Shown: piece by piece, positions 1-8,212 of the stretch
How the letters are laid out: every line of letters begins with the position of its first letter
How positions within the stretch are numbered: position 1 is the first letter of the stretch
Notes under the pieces: model-generated
What the model was told of the DNA's origin: nothing
Databases searched by the model: none
What the model saw: only the letters and a program-made list of their open reading frames with translations
Made by a program: the position numbers and the translations under genes
Assembly (NCBI GenBank): GCA_016287755.1
Contig: JAEEWT010000008.1
Location: 101,165 to 165,164, forward strand
Direction: 5' to 3'
From: Prevotella sp.
GTDB lineage: Bacteria; Bacteroidota; Bacteroidia; Bacteroidales; Bacteroidaceae
DNA length: 64,000 bases

Positions 1-680
1 CCACGTACATATTTGAGGTTTCCTTCGAAGCCTCTGTTGTCAAGGAACATATCCTTCCTGAATAGCAGGTTTCCGGGTTCGCAGCGGTAGGCCGTACCCC
101 GATTTACTTGCCGCAGGATATAGCGTTGCTCATGAAGACACTCGAAGCGTTTGTAGTCGCTGGCCTCTTCGTTGTAGTTCCCGTAGCCGATAACCATATC
201 TGTACCTTCCTGACAATGGCGTGCCATGGTCTTCAGCCATTGGTCGGAAGCGGGCTGACAGCTCGCTTCTGTCACGAGAATCCATTCGTGTCGGGCAGCC
301 TTCACACCCAAGGTCACGGCGAGTTTCTTTCTGCTCATATAACGAGAGCTGTCAGGTATGAACGTCGTATAAAGGTTAGGGTAGGTGGCTGAAAGCTTTT
401 TCAGCACATCATCGGTGTTGTCTTCCCCCTTACCTACAACCACAATCACCTCAAAGCCTGCAGGATAATCCTGTGTGAGCATTGCCGGCAGGTGTTGCTC
501 CAGTTCTCTGGCATTGTCTTGAACAGTCAACAGGACCGACAGACAAGGCAGCTGCGAGTCATCCGTCGCGCTTTCTTCATCTTCCACCTTGCGGAAGAAA
601 ATGTTGATAAGTGGCGTTATGAATGCCGCCACGATGATAATGGCACAAATAATGATTGTCGTTACACTGATTTGTATCAT
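1..680 (-). CDS. Family 2 glycosyltransferase, membrane-anchored, 3' end outside window
   Basis: The reading frame is open from an ATG at 680 down to base 1, so only the N-terminal ~226 residues are present. It begins MIQISVTTIIICAIIIVAAF, one N-terminal membrane segment, then LPCLSVLLTVQDNARELEQHL and FEVIVVVGKGEDNTDDV. This is the usual GT-A start with nucleotide-sugar binding strands; a later ILVTEASCQP lies where the metal-binding DxD is expected but has no clear DxD. The family transfers a sugar from a nucleotide donor, usually for envelope glycans; the acceptor cannot be told. It follows lysA on the same strand after a 44-bp gap and may be the last gene of the long minus-strand run. Confidence 0.75.
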   Translation of the reverse strand, partial: MIQISVTTIIICAIIIVAAFITPLINIFFRKVEDEESATDDSQLPCLSVLLTVQDNARELEQHLPAMLTQDYPAGFEVIVVVGKGEDNTDDVLKKLSATYPNLYTTFIPDSSRYMSRKKLAVTLGVKAARHEWILVTEASCQPASDQWLKTMARHCQEGTDMVIGYGNYNEEASDYKRFECLHEQRYILRQVNRGTAYRCEPGNLLFRKDMFLDNRGFEGNLKYVR

Positions 681-724
681 GTATTCAACCTTGTCTAAGA
701 CTCATTTATGTTTTGATAAACTCT

Positions 725-1924
725 TTAATCCTGTCCTTGAAAGTCCTCAGTGATATACCCTTTAGGTAATGCTCGACAGTTATAGCCTGAAGCCATGATC
801 TCTCCGTAGGCTCCTGCAGAACGGATAGCCAGCAGGTCACCACGGCGACACTCGTTCAGATCAATGTGTTTGGCAAACACATCCGTTGATTCACAGATCG
901 GACCTACCACGTCGTACGCTTGTGCGGGTTCTTCACTGGTGATATTCTCAATCTTATGATAGGCCTGATAGAGGGCAGGACGGATCAGGTCGGTAAAACC
1001 GGCATCAACGATGGCAAACTGCTTTGTGGCACCCTGTTTTACATAAAGTGTTTGGGTAATCAGACTGCCGCATTGAGCAACGACGGCTCGTCCTAACTCA
1101 AAGTGAAGCGTCTGTCCATGACGCAGCTTCAGTTTCTTGGCATATGTGTCGAAGTAAGCCTTAAAGTCGGGAATGGGAACGCGGTTGGGATGCTGATAGT
1201 CCACACCGAGACCGCCTCCCACGTTGATGTGCTCCATCACGATATGGTGGCGCTCCAACTCGTTCTGCAGTTCATTGACACGGTTACAGAGGGCTTCGAA
1301 GTCACCCATGTCCAGTATCTGACTGCCGATATGGAAGTGCAGACCCACGACCTTGATGTTCTTCATCGCTTCTGCCTCTTCAATGACACTCAGCATGTCG
1401 TGCATGGCAATGCCGAACTTGTTCTCTGCCAGTCCGGTGGTGATGTTTGCATGGGTGTGAGCACCCACATTGGGATTCAGTCGGAAGGCCACACGGGCCA
1501 CCTTTCCTTTCTTAGCGGCCAGCTCGTTGATGACCTCCAGTTCAGGGATGCTCTCCACGTTGAAACAGAAGATATCGTGATCCAGACCGATATTGATCTC
1601 CCAATCACTTTTACCTACACCCGCATAGACAATCCTACTGGGTGGGAAGCCGGCAGCGATGCAGGCTTTGATCTCCCCGCCGCTGACACAGTCGGCACCC
1701 AGTCCTGCCTGACAGATGACATTGAGTATCTTCGGGTTGGCATTAGCCTTGATAGCATAATGTACGCAGAACCCCTCGTGTTTCCCAGCCTCCTGGTTGA
1801 TCGCACGCAGGGTTTCGCGGAGCAGATTCGTGTCGTAATAGTAGAACGGCGTCTGCACCTTCCTGAATTTCTCGATGGGGAATATTCCTTTGCCCTTCCC
1901 CGTAGGCTGTGTTCTTTGATTCAT
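725..1924 (-). CDS. lysA: Diaminopimelate decarboxylase
   Basis: 399 residues. Converts meso-diaminopimelate to L-lysine and CO2, the last step of lysine synthesis, in the cytoplasm. It is a fold-III PLP enzyme: the Schiff-base lysine is in HYAIKANANP (about residue 59), the glycine-rich phosphate loop is HINVGGGLGVDY, and the second-subunit cysteine is in VVGPICESTDVF. Length matches the family. The start gives a basic leader (MNQRTQPTGKGKG) before the conserved IFPIEKF, so a slightly later start cannot be excluded. It lies 51 bp downstream of the aspartokinase gene on the same strand, so the first and last enzymes of the lysine branch are co-transcribed. Confidence 0.95.
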   Translation of the reverse strand: MNQRTQPTGKGKGIFPIEKFRKVQTPFYYYDTNLLRETLRAINQEAGKHEGFCVHYAIKANANPKILNVICQAGLGADCVSGGEIKACIAAGFPPSRIVYAGVGKSDWEINIGLDHDIFCFNVESIPELEVINELAAKKGKVARVAFRLNPNVGAHTHANITTGLAENKFGIAMHDMLSVIEEAEAMKNIKVVGLHFHIGSQILDMGDFEALCNRVNELQNELERHHIVMEHINVGGGLGVDYQHPNRVPIPDFKAYFDTYAKKLKLRHGQTLHFELGRAVVAQCGSLITQTLYVKQGATKQFAIVDAGFTDLIRPALYQAYHKIENITSEEPAQAYDVVGPICESTDVFAKHIDLNECRRGDLLAIRSAGAYGEIMASGYNCRALPKGYITEDFQGQD

Positions 1925-1975
1925 AAACGGTTTCCTCTTGTGTTGTGTTGTCTCTGAATATTTTTAGGGATGGGA

Positions 1976-3295
1976 CTACTTATTAAATAAGGTGTCACTC
2001 AGACTCTGCAGGGCACGCTTCTTATCAGCAGCCTTGATCAAGAAAGAGATGTTATAGTTGGAACCGCCATAGGAAATCATACGAACCGGGATATTCTTCA
2101 TGGCATCGGTAGCCAGTGTCTCGAAACCGATGTTACTCCAGTCGAGGTCGCCCACCACGCAGATGATACACATGTCGCTGTCAACCGTTACCGTACCGTA
2201 TTTCTTCAGCTCGTCCACAATGTCGTGCAAGTGCGTGTCGTTATCGATACTCATGCTCACACCCACCTCAGAGGTAGCCACCATGTCGATAGCCGTCTGG
2301 TAGCTCTCGAAGATCTCGAACACCTTGCGCAGGAAGCCGGTTGCCAGCAACATGCGTGAGCTCTTGATCTTGATGGCGGTGATATTGTCCTTGGCGGCTA
2401 CAGCCTTGATCTTTCCTCTTACAGTGACATTGTCGATGATTGTACCAGGAGCATCTGGCTCCATGGTATTTTTCAGACGCACGGGGATACCGGCGAACTT
2501 GGCAGGCTGCACACAAGTGGGGTGGAGGATCTTCGCACCGAAGTAAGCCAGCTCGGCAGCCTCCTCGAAGTGCAGCTGGCGCACGGCCTCTGTCTTGTCA
2601 ACGATACGCGGGTCGTTGTTGTGCATACCGTCGATGTCGGTCCAGATCTGGATCTCGTCGGCATTGATGGCCGCACCAATCAATGAGGCGGTATAGTCGG
2701 AACCGCCACGCTCCAGGTTGTCCACCTCGCCGTAGGCATTACGACAGATGAAACCCTGTGTGAGGTAGATCTGATAGCCCTCGTTCTCTTCCATCACCTT
2801 GGCGAGTTTCTCCTTGATGTAACCAGGATCAGGCTCACCGTTCTTGTCGGTGCGCATGAAGTCGAGTGCTGACAGCAGTACGGCGTTGATGCCCTGCTCC
2901 TTCATGTAGTTCACCACCATGTTGGTGCTGATGATCTCGCCCTGAGCCACGATGCTCTTCTCCTCGAAGCTGGTGAAGAGATCCTTGGTGAATGAGCGAA
3001 GGAACTGGAATTCCCCTTTCAGGAATTCGCGTGTCAACTGCTTGTACTCATCGGTTGAATACAGTTCCTCCACGTGTCCCATGTACTTCTGTTCCAGACG
3101 GTTGATTACGTCGTTAGCCCCTTCGGGGTTCTTCTTGTAGAGATAGTTACTGATCTCCACCAGGGAATTGGTTGTGCCCGACATAGCGGAAAGCACCACG
3201 AATACAGGTTCTCCACTTCTCGTTACCAGTTGCGATACACTTTTCATGCGCTCTGGTGAGCCCACGGAGGTGCCGCCGAATTTCATTACTTTCAT
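1976..3295 (-). CDS. lysC: Aspartokinase
   Basis: 439 residues. Phosphorylates L-aspartate, the entry step to lysine, threonine, methionine and diaminopimelate. The N-terminus has the kinase signature VMKFGGTSVGSPERM; GGSDYTASLIGAAI and WTDIDGMHNNDPR are further kinase motifs. The last ~130 residues form the tandem ACT regulatory region, so feedback control by an amino acid is expected. There is no homoserine dehydrogenase domain, so this is a monofunctional enzyme. Only 46 bp, mostly a 7-nt tandem array, separate it from the upstream ftsE-like gene, leaving no room for a lysine riboswitch or its own promoter. Confidence 0.95.
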   Translation of the reverse strand: MKVMKFGGTSVGSPERMKSVSQLVTRSGEPVFVVLSAMSGTTNSLVEISNYLYKKNPEGANDVINRLEQKYMGHVEELYSTDEYKQLTREFLKGEFQFLRSFTKDLFTSFEEKSIVAQGEIISTNMVVNYMKEQGINAVLLSALDFMRTDKNGEPDPGYIKEKLAKVMEENEGYQIYLTQGFICRNAYGEVDNLERGGSDYTASLIGAAINADEIQIWTDIDGMHNNDPRIVDKTEAVRQLHFEEAAELAYFGAKILHPTCVQPAKFAGIPVRLKNTMEPDAPGTIIDNVTVRGKIKAVAAKDNITAIKIKSSRMLLATGFLRKVFEIFESYQTAIDMVATSEVGVSMSIDNDTHLHDIVDELKKYGTVTVDSDMCIICVVGDLDWSNIGFETLATDAMKNIPVRMISYGGSNYNISFLIKAADKKRALQSLSDTLFNK

Positions 3296-3312
3296 ATCCT
3301 TATTTTTTATTG

Positions 3313-3347
3313 TTTAATTTTCAATTCTCAATTATCAATTTTCAATT
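3313..3347. repeat. Heptamer tandem array between ftsE-like gene and lysC
   Basis: Five consecutive 7-nt units of the form NTYAATT (TTTAATT, TTCAATT, CTCAATT, ATCAATT, TTCAATT). Read on the minus strand the unit is AATTGAN, and the TGA of one unit is the stop codon of the ftsE-like gene (3342-3344). Confidence 0.9.
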
Positions 3348-4052
3348 ATCTTCCGAGTCTTCCGTCAGGTCCATCTTGTTATAGTCGTTCGTGACATCAT
3401 AAATGGCACCGTCCTTACAGCGATAGACAATCCCGGGGAACTTGTCGAGCATCGGGATGTTATGGGTGGTCATGACGATGGCCGTACCCGTCTGACTGAT
3501 TTGTCGGAGCAGGTCGATGATATAGGTTGCGGTCTCGGGGTCGAGGTTTCCTGTCGGCTCGTCGGCGATGATGATCTTGGGTTTGTTCAGGATAGCCCTG
3601 GCGATGGCGATACGCTGTTGCTCACCGCCCGACAGCTCGTGGGGCATCTTGTTCTTCTTCTCCTGCATGCCCACCATCTCCAGCACCTCGTCGATGCGTT
3701 CCTCAATCTCTTTCTTGTTCTTCCATCCCGTAGCCTTCAGTACGAAGCGTAGATTCTTGGCTACCGTACGATCGTGCAGCAACTGGAAATCCTGGAAGAT
3801 GATACCCATCTCCTTCCGCAGGGCAGGAATCTCCCTACGTCGTATGTTCATGATATCGCGGTCGAGTACCGTTGCCTGTTCACCGCTCTCAATGTCCAGC
3901 TCACAATAGGTGGTCTTCAGGAGCGAGCTCTTTCCTGATCCCACCTTACCGATGATGTAGATGAACTCGCCTTCCTCCACATGGAAGTCAACATCGTTCA
4001 GCACACATACATCTTCCTGGAAGATACGTACTTTCTTGTATTCTATCAACAT
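3342..4052 (-). CDS. ftsE: FtsE-like ABC transporter ATP-binding protein
   Basis: 236 residues. A stand-alone ATPase of the FtsE/LolD class. Walker A is GKVGSGKS (about residues 35-42), the Q-loop is IIFQDFQLLHDRT, the ABC signature is LSGGEQQR and Walker B is IIIADEPTGNLD, followed by the switch histidine in MTTHN. In the family FtsE pairs with the membrane protein FtsX and activates septal peptidoglycan hydrolases. No ftsX is in the window, so the FtsE rather than LolD assignment rests on overall resemblance. Its last residues (EDN) and stop codon fall in a heptamer array, hinting that the C-terminus has been reshaped by it. Confidence 0.8.
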   Translation of the reverse strand: MLIEYKKVRIFQEDVCVLNDVDFHVEEGEFIYIIGKVGSGKSSLLKTTYCELDIESGEQATVLDRDIMNIRRREIPALRKEMGIIFQDFQLLHDRTVAKNLRFVLKATGWKNKKEIEERIDEVLEMVGMQEKKNKMPHELSGGEQQRIAIARAILNKPKIIIADEPTGNLDPETATYIIDLLRQISQTGTAIVMTTHNIPMLDKFPGIVYRCKDGAIYDVTNDYNKMDLTEDSEDN

Positions 4053-4085
4053 GGTCGTGTATATTATGATAGGATGGTCGTTTAC

Positions 4086-4736
4086 TTATTCCATCTCGCC
4101 TTTGCTCTTCGCCACGCGACGTTTCTTGTCCCAGTTAGGATCATGGCGTTTGGCCAGTTCCGTAACGATGTCTTCGATACGAAGACCTTTGCCGGTGAGC
4201 AGGACGAGCATATGGTAGATCATGTCCGACACCTCGTAGATGAGTTTCTCGTTAGTGCCGTTGCAAGCCTCGATGACTGCTTCCAGTGCCTCTTCACCCA
4301 TCTTCTGTGCCATCTTGTTCACACCGTCCTTGAACAACTTGGTGGTGTAGGAACCCTCAGGCATCTCCTCGTGGCGCTTCTCGATGAAGTCCTGCAACTC
4401 GGAAAGGAAGGCGAGTGGATGCCCAATGTTGTCCTCACCCCAGCAGGTATCGGTACCTGTATGACAGGTAGGACCTTGTGGATGTACCTTGATCAGTAGT
4501 GTGTCGTTGTCACAGTCGTTCTGGATACTCACCAGATCGAGGAAGTTACCACTGGTTTCTCCTTTTGTCCATAAGCAGTTGCGCGTACGACTCCAGAAGG
4601 TGACGTGCTTGGTAGCAAGCGTTTTTTCGTAAGCCTCCTGATTCATGAATCCCAGCATCAGTACGTTCTTCGTTGAAACGTCCTGAATGATGGCAGGGAC
4701 GAGGCCGTTGAGTTTGTTGAAATCTATTTTGTTCAT
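4086..4736 (-). CDS. hisIE: Bifunctional phosphoribosyl-AMP cyclohydrolase / phosphoribosyl-ATP pyrophosphatase
   Basis: 216 residues; steps 2 and 3 of histidine synthesis in one polypeptide. The N-terminal HisI part (about 1-105) has LGFMNQEAYEKTL, LWTKGETSGNFLDL and the metal-binding cysteines in GPTCHTGTDTCW. The C-terminal HisE part (from about residue 107) has FIEKRHEEMPEGSYT and KMGEEALEAVIEA, the acidic magnesium-binding helices. Fusion of the two is the common arrangement. It lies 32 bp after hisF; that gap is a 9-nt tandem array. Confidence 0.96.
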   Translation of the reverse strand: MNKIDFNKLNGLVPAIIQDVSTKNVLMLGFMNQEAYEKTLATKHVTFWSRTRNCLWTKGETSGNFLDLVSIQNDCDNDTLLIKVHPQGPTCHTGTDTCWGEDNIGHPLAFLSELQDFIEKRHEEMPEGSYTTKLFKDGVNKMAQKMGEEALEAVIEACNGTNEKLIYEVSDMIYHMLVLLTGKGLRIEDIVTELAKRHDPNWDKKRRVAKSKGEME

Positions 4737-4741
4737 ACGAT

Positions 4742-4777
4742 TTGATGGGCTTGATGGGGTTAATGGGCTTAGTGGGT
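4742..4777. repeat. Nonamer tandem array between hisF and hisIE
   Basis: Four 9-nt units: TTGATGGGC, TTGATGGGG, TTAATGGGC, TTAGTGGGT. On the minus strand the unit carries TAA, and hisF stops at such a TAA (4769-4771). It fills the whole hisF-hisIE gap. Confidence 0.88.
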
Positions 4778-5581
4778 GGAGGGAGGACGGACGTTGATGC
4801 CTTCCGACTGGAGGTATTCCTTCAGTTCAGGGATGGGTATCTCGCCGAAGTGGAACACGCTGGCGGCCAGTGCTGCATCGGCCTTACCGATGGTAAAGGC
4901 ATCACGGAAATGCTCTTTCTTTCCTGCACCGCCACTGGCGATGATAGGGATCTTCAGGTCGTCAGCCAGTCGTGCCAGTGCCTCGTTGGCATAGCCTTCC
5001 TTCACGCCATCGTGATCCATACTAGTAAACAGAATCTCTCCCGCACCGCGTTCCTGGGCTTCATGGGCCCATTCAAAGAGTCCGCGTTCCACACGTTCCC
5101 TACCGCCTTTTACATAGCAGTGCCAGCCGTCGGGATCGAAGCGCGCGTCGATGGCACAGACACATACCTGAGAACCAAACTGACGGGTGATCTCATCGAT
5201 GAGCTCCGGTCGGCGGATGGCAGCAGAGTTCACGCTCACCTTATCTGCTCCCGCATGGAGCAGTCGTTCCACATCCTCCAAGGCATTGATACCACCGCCC
5301 ACAGTAAAGGGGATGTTGATCTCCTGAGCCACGCGTGTCACCATCTCTGTGAAGGTCTTACGACCCTCGAACGAGGCGGTGATGTCGAGGAACACCAGTT
5401 CATCGGCACCTGCATCACTGTAGGCTTTCCCCAGTTCCACCGGGTCGCCTGCATGGCGCAGGTTGACAAAGTTCGTTCCCTTGACGGTCTGTCCGTCTTT
5501 GACGTCCAGGCAGGGGATGATTCTTTTGGCAAGTCCGGATGGGTGTATGGGGTTGGAGTAGGTGATGGGCATGATGGGCAT
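4769..5581 (-). CDS. hisF: Imidazole glycerol phosphate synthase, cyclase subunit
   Basis: 270 residues, a TIM barrel. Uses ammonia delivered by HisH to turn PRFAR into imidazole-glycerol phosphate and AICAR. The catalytic aspartates are in [11 protein letters not shown] and [12 protein letters not shown]; phosphate-binding loops include IPFTVGGGI and [12 protein letters not shown]. The family normally begins right before [10 protein letters not shown], but here that leucine codon is CTT and no start codon sits there. The nearest ATGs lie upstream and add about 14-19 residues ([16 protein letters not shown]) encoded by a 9-nt tandem array; the exact start (5581 or the next ATG at 5572) is uncertain. 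Confidence 0.95.
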   Translation of the reverse strand: MPIMPITYSNPIHPSGLAKRIIPCLDVKDGQTVKGTNFVNLRHAGDPVELGKAYSDAGADELVFLDITASFEGRKTFTEMVTRVAQEINIPFTVGGGINALEDVERLLHAGADKVSVNSAAIRRPELIDEITRQFGSQVCVCAIDARFDPDGWHCYVKGGRERVERGLFEWAHEAQERGAGEILFTSMDHDGVKEGYANEALARLADDLKIPIIASGGAGKKEHFRDAFTIGKADAALAASVFHFGEIPIPELKEYLQSEGINVRPPSTH

Positions 5582-5606
5582 GATGGGCTTTATGGGGTTA
5601 ATGGGA
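5562..5606. repeat. Nonamer tandem array at the hisA-hisF junction
   Basis: Five clear 9-nt units (GTGATGGGC, ATGATGGGC twice, TTTATGGGG, TTAATGGGA), with degenerate units continuing toward 5538 inside hisF. On the minus strand it supplies the hisA stop TAA (5598-5600) and the hisF start codon, and encodes the first residues of HisF. Confidence 0.88.
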
Positions 5607-6326
5607 GGATGGATTATTTAGTAACTGGGATGCATCGATGCGACCCTCGTAGAAGGCCTTGCCGAAGACGACAGCAGGGATTCCTTCGTGCTCCAGCTCG
5701 AGAATATCCTCGGTGGAAGACACACCGCCGCTGGCGATGAGGTGGAGGTCGGGATAGGCAGCCATGATCTCTTTATATAAGCCAACGGCCGGTCCTGTCA
5801 GGGTACCGTCCTTGGAGATCTCCGTGCAGAGCACGTTCTTCACACCGTGATCGATATATCGTTGCAGGAACGGTAATAACGACTCCTGCGAGTCCTCTTT
5901 CCATCCGTTGATGCTGATCATGCCGTTGCGTACATCAGCGCCAAGGATCATTCGTTCTGCGCCAAAGGTATGAAGCCATGATATGAACAGTTCTGGCTGG
6001 GTTACAGCCACACTGCCTATTGTCACCATGGCGGCACCGTTGTCGAAGGCCGTCTGGATATCCTCTTCGGTTTTGATACCTCCACCGAAATCTACAGTGA
6101 GGCTGGTCTCCGTTGTGATACGACGAAGAACATTCACATTCACGATATGTTTCGACTTTGCCCCGTCGAGATCCACCACATGCAGTCGTTTAAAGCCCAT
6201 GGCCTCAAACTCGCGTGCCACCTCCACAGGATCGTCGTTATAGACGGTCTTCTGGTTGTAATCACCTTTGGTCAGTCTTACGCACTTTCCTCCGATGATG
6301 TCGATGGCTGGTATGAGTTCTATCAT
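5598..6326 (-). CDS. hisA: 1-(5-phosphoribosyl)-5-[(5-phosphoribosylamino)methylideneamino]imidazole-4-carboxamide isomerase
   Basis: 242 residues, full length. Catalyses the Amadori rearrangement of ProFAR to PRFAR in histidine synthesis. TIM-barrel motifs: the catalytic aspartate in [28 protein letters not shown], and the phosphate loops VDFGGGIKT and LIASGGVSS. The ATG at 6326 is the natural family start (MIELIPAID). The start codon touches one end of a heptamer array that also ends hisH; the stop lies in the nonamer array shared with hisF. Confidence 0.97.
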   Translation of the reverse strand: MIELIPAIDIIGGKCVRLTKGDYNQKTVYNDDPVEVAREFEAMGFKRLHVVDLDGAKSKHIVNVNVLRRITTETSLTVDFGGGIKTEEDIQTAFDNGAAMVTIGSVAVTQPELFISWLHTFGAERMILGADVRNGMISINGWKEDSQESLLPFLQRYIDHGVKNVLCTEISKDGTLTGPAVGLYKEIMAAYPDLHLIASGGVSSTEDILELEHEGIPAVVFGKAFYEGRIDASQLLNNPSSH

Positions 6327-6353
6327 TTAATGTTTAATGTTCAATGTTTAATG
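6326..6353. repeat. Heptamer tandem array at the hisH-hisA junction
   Basis: Four 7-nt units (TTTAATG, TTTAATG, TTCAATG, TTTAATG). On the minus strand they encode the last HisH residues (NIKH) and the hisH stop codon TGA (6341-6343), and they reach the hisA ATG. Confidence 0.9.
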
Positions 6354-6952
6354 TTTATAAAGTTTCGAAGGATTCTTTCGCCCACGCTACCGCTCTTTTC
6401 CGGGTGGAACTGGCAGGTATAGAAATTATCTTTTTGCAGGGCGGCAGAGTAGGGCAGGATATAGTCGGACACGGCTGCCGTATCGTTGCACAGCGGTACA
6501 TAGTAGCTGTGTACGAAATAGACGTAGGGATCCTCACCGAGTCCGGCAAACAGGTTTCTCACCTCTGGCTTCTCATCTCTCACCTCTATTCTGTTCCATC
6601 CCATGCATGGCACCTTGTCTTCGTGCCGTTGCGGCTGGAACCGTTTCACCTCCGCGTCGAAGATGCCGATGCAGTCTACATCTCCCTCCTCGGAATGGCT
6701 GCACAGTAACTGCTGTCCGATGCAGATGCCCAATACGGGTTGCTTGAGTGAGCGAATCACCTCCACCAGTCCGTGCTGATGCAGATACTCCATGGCGGTA
6801 CGTGCCTCCCCTTGTCCTGGAAAGATCACGCGGTCGGCCTGTCTGAGCAGTACGGGATCATCGGTCAGCACCGGATCAATACCCAGTCGTCTGACAGCGT
6901 TCACCACGGAATAAACATTCCCTGCATTATATTTAACTATTGCAACTTGCAT
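6341..6952 (-). CDS. hisH: Imidazole glycerol phosphate synthase, glutamine amidotransferase subunit
   Basis: 203 residues from the ATG at 6952, which gives the typical MQVAIVKYNAGNVYSV start; an ATG further upstream (7021) would read through a dispersed repeat and is unlikely. Hydrolyses glutamine and channels ammonia to HisF. The class-I triad is visible: nucleophile Cys in LGICIGQQLL, and His/Glu in CQFHPEKSG. Oddity: residues about 121-132 (EVRDEKPEVRN) are encoded by a 7-nt tandem array, producing a 7-residue near-repeat in a loop. The C-terminus is also array-derived. Confidence 0.95.
   Translation of the reverse strand: MQVAIVKYNAGNVYSVVNAVRRLGIDPVLTDDPVLLRQADRVIFPGQGEARTAMEYLHQHGLVEVIRSLKQPVLGICIGQQLLCSHSEEGDVDCIGIFDAEVKRFQPQRHEDKVPCMGWNRIEVRDEKPEVRNLFAGLGEDPYVYFVHSYYVPLCNDTAAVSDYILPYSAALQKDNFYTCQFHPEKSGSVGERILRNFINIKH
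6557..6591. repeat. Heptamer tandem array inside hisH
   Basis: Five 7-nt units (TCTCACC, TCTGGCT, TCTCATC, TCTCACC, TCTATTC) within the hisH coding sequence. Because 7 is not a multiple of 3, the translated repeat has a 7-residue period (EVRDEKP EVRN). Confidence 0.8.
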
Positions 6953-6959
6953 AACTATC

Positions 6960-7030
6960 AACTTTTGGAACAGCGAGAGCCAACATGCTTGCATGATTGG
7001 CCGAGTCGTGACGAAAGTCAACGTAGTTAA
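6960..7030 (+). repeat. Dispersed repeat, short copy (second copy at 57427-57573)
   Basis: Two blocks recur near 57.5 kb: 26 nt at 6960-6985 (identical to 57427-57452) and 36 nt at 6995-7030 (one mismatch to 57538-57573). Here the blocks are only 9 nt apart; in the other copy 85 nt with several hairpins lie between. The element fills the purU-hisH gap. It has no coding potential of its own. Confidence 0.85.
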
Positions 7031-7046
7031 CTCTCAACTGTCAACT
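7026..7046. repeat. Heptamer tandem array at the purU 3' end
   Basis: Three 7-nt units (GTTAACT, CTCAACT, GTCAACT). The minus-strand TGA within one unit is the purU stop codon (7041-7043). Confidence 0.8.
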
Positions 7047-7904
7047 AAATATGATTGTCTTATTGTTGTAGGTGAGAATCTTACGCTGGATATGTTTCGA
7101 TACAGCATGCGAGAGCACGATCTTCTCCAGGTCCTTGCCTTTGAGTACCAGACTCTCTGGCGTGTCCTTATGGGTGATGCGTGTTACGTCCTGTTCGATG
7201 ATAGGACCCGCATCCAAGTCGGCTGTCACATAATGACTGGTTGCACCAATCACCTTCACACCGCGTTCCCATGCCTGATGATAAGGCTTGGCGCCGATAA
7301 AGGCAGGCAGGAACGAATGGTGAATATTGATGATATGGTGCGGATATTTGGCAATCATTTCGTCGCTGATAATCTGCATGTAGCGGGCCAGCACGATAAA
7401 CGTCACCTTCTTCTCCTTCAGCAGTTCCATCTCTGCAGCTTCCACCTCAGCCTTGTTCGAGTGGTCTTTCTTGATGCTCCACACGTAGTAGGGGATGCCA
7501 AACTGCTCAGCCACGTAGCGGAGGTCCTCATGATTGGATACGATACAAGGAATCTCCACATCGAACTCTCCCGCCTTCCAGCGTGCCAGCAGGTCGTACA
7601 GACAATGACTCATCTTCGATACGAAGATCGCCATGCGAGGCTTCTCGTCGTTGAAGTACAGACTGAAAGTCATCTGGTAGCGCTGTGCATAGAGCGTTTC
7701 GAAGTATTCCTTGATCTTCTCACGCGGTACGAGGAACTGGTCGAGTTCCCATTCAATGCGCATGAAGAACATTCCATCCTGACGGTCAACATACTGGTCG
7801 AGATAGACGATGTTGCCGTTGTTATCCGTGATGAACTTGGTTATTTCTGCAATGATGCCAGGCTGATCCGGGCAGTGCAGAAGCATAATTGCTGTGGGTT
7901 TCAT
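7041..7904 (-). CDS. purU: Formyltetrahydrofolate deformylase
   Basis: 287 residues. Hydrolyses 10-formyl-tetrahydrofolate to formate and tetrahydrofolate, balancing one-carbon pools and supplying formate for purine synthesis. An N-terminal ACT domain (AIMLLHCPDQPGIIAEIT) is followed by the formyl-transferase fold with the Asn-His-Asp catalytic set: NIHHSFLPAF and DAGPIIEQD. The start is placed at 7904 (MKPTAIM) because a Bacteroidota promoter lies at 7952-7980, inside the possible longer reading frame. It may head the minus-strand run that continues to hisH and beyond. Confidence 0.95.
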   Translation of the reverse strand: MKPTAIMLLHCPDQPGIIAEITKFITDNNGNIVYLDQYVDRQDGMFFMRIEWELDQFLVPREKIKEYFETLYAQRYQMTFSLYFNDEKPRMAIFVSKMSHCLYDLLARWKAGEFDVEIPCIVSNHEDLRYVAEQFGIPYYVWSIKKDHSNKAEVEAAEMELLKEKKVTFIVLARYMQIISDEMIAKYPHHIINIHHSFLPAFIGAKPYHQAWERGVKVIGATSHYVTADLDAGPIIEQDVTRITHKDTPESLVLKGKDLEKIVLSHAVSKHIQRKILTYNNKTIIFS

Positions 7905-7951
7905 TCTTTTTTTTGTTACTGTTCGTTCAATTCCCCCTTTATATATCGTGT

Positions 7952-7980
7952 GCAAAGGTACGAATAAGTGAGCAAAATGC
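7952..7980 (-). promoter_or_regulatory. Extended Bacteroidota promoter for purU
   Basis: On the minus strand this reads TTTTGCTCACTTATTCG followed by the -7 box TACCTTTGC (complement of 7952-7960). The same extended sequence occurs at several other promoters in the window, and again, degenerate, just upstream at 8036-8065. Confidence 0.8.
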
Positions 7981-8035
7981 AAAAGGAAAGTTTACTTTTC
8001 TTTTCATTTTCGAACGAAAGTACCTTCGGCGTAGC

Positions 8036-8065
8036 CAAAGTTAAGAATAAGTGAGCAAAATGCAA
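8036..8065 (-). promoter_or_regulatory. Second, upstream copy of the extended promoter
   Basis: Minus-strand TTTTGCTCACTTATTC followed by TAACTTTG (-7, complement of 8036-8043). It is a near-duplicate of 7952-7980 at 84-bp spacing, so purU may have tandem promoters. Confidence 0.6.
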
Positions 8066-8119
8066 AAGAAAAATAGAGACCAGATACTTCAATTAACGTC
8101 CGTCATAAGTAATTCACAC

Positions 8120-8176
8120 ATTCCTCCGCCATATTAGTGTAATCATATGATTACCAGAAGATTCGTGGCGGAGGAT
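8120..8176. repeat. Imperfect palindrome of a dispersed CCTCCGCCA element
   Basis: Outer arms CCTCCGCCA/TGGCGGAGG flank a perfect central palindrome TAATCATATGATTA. The right half (8145-8176) recurs in inverted orientation at 62411-62443 with one mismatch. Related CCTCCGC and GGCGGAG arms appear again at about 8321-8327 and 8362-8372, bracketing the 22-nt array, so the whole 8120-8375 block may be one element. Confidence 0.75.
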
Positions 8177-8212
8177 TTTTATACTCCCATCCGTAGCGAT
8201 ATAAACTAATTC

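Noticed and set aside
1103..1957. Long open frame on the plus strand opposite lysA
   Set aside because: It is antisense to a well-conserved gene, has no family motif, and its residues reflect the complement of lysA codons.
3296..3341. Lysine riboswitch before lysC
   Set aside because: Only 46 bp between genes, mostly tandem repeat; far too short for the aptamer.
4742..5740. Plus-strand open frame starting [14 protein letters not shown] opposite hisF
   Set aside because: The start is the nonamer array and the rest is antisense to hisF; no independent support.
7905..7982. Longer PurU starting at 7982
   Set aside because: The extra residues are a translation of the promoter sequence.
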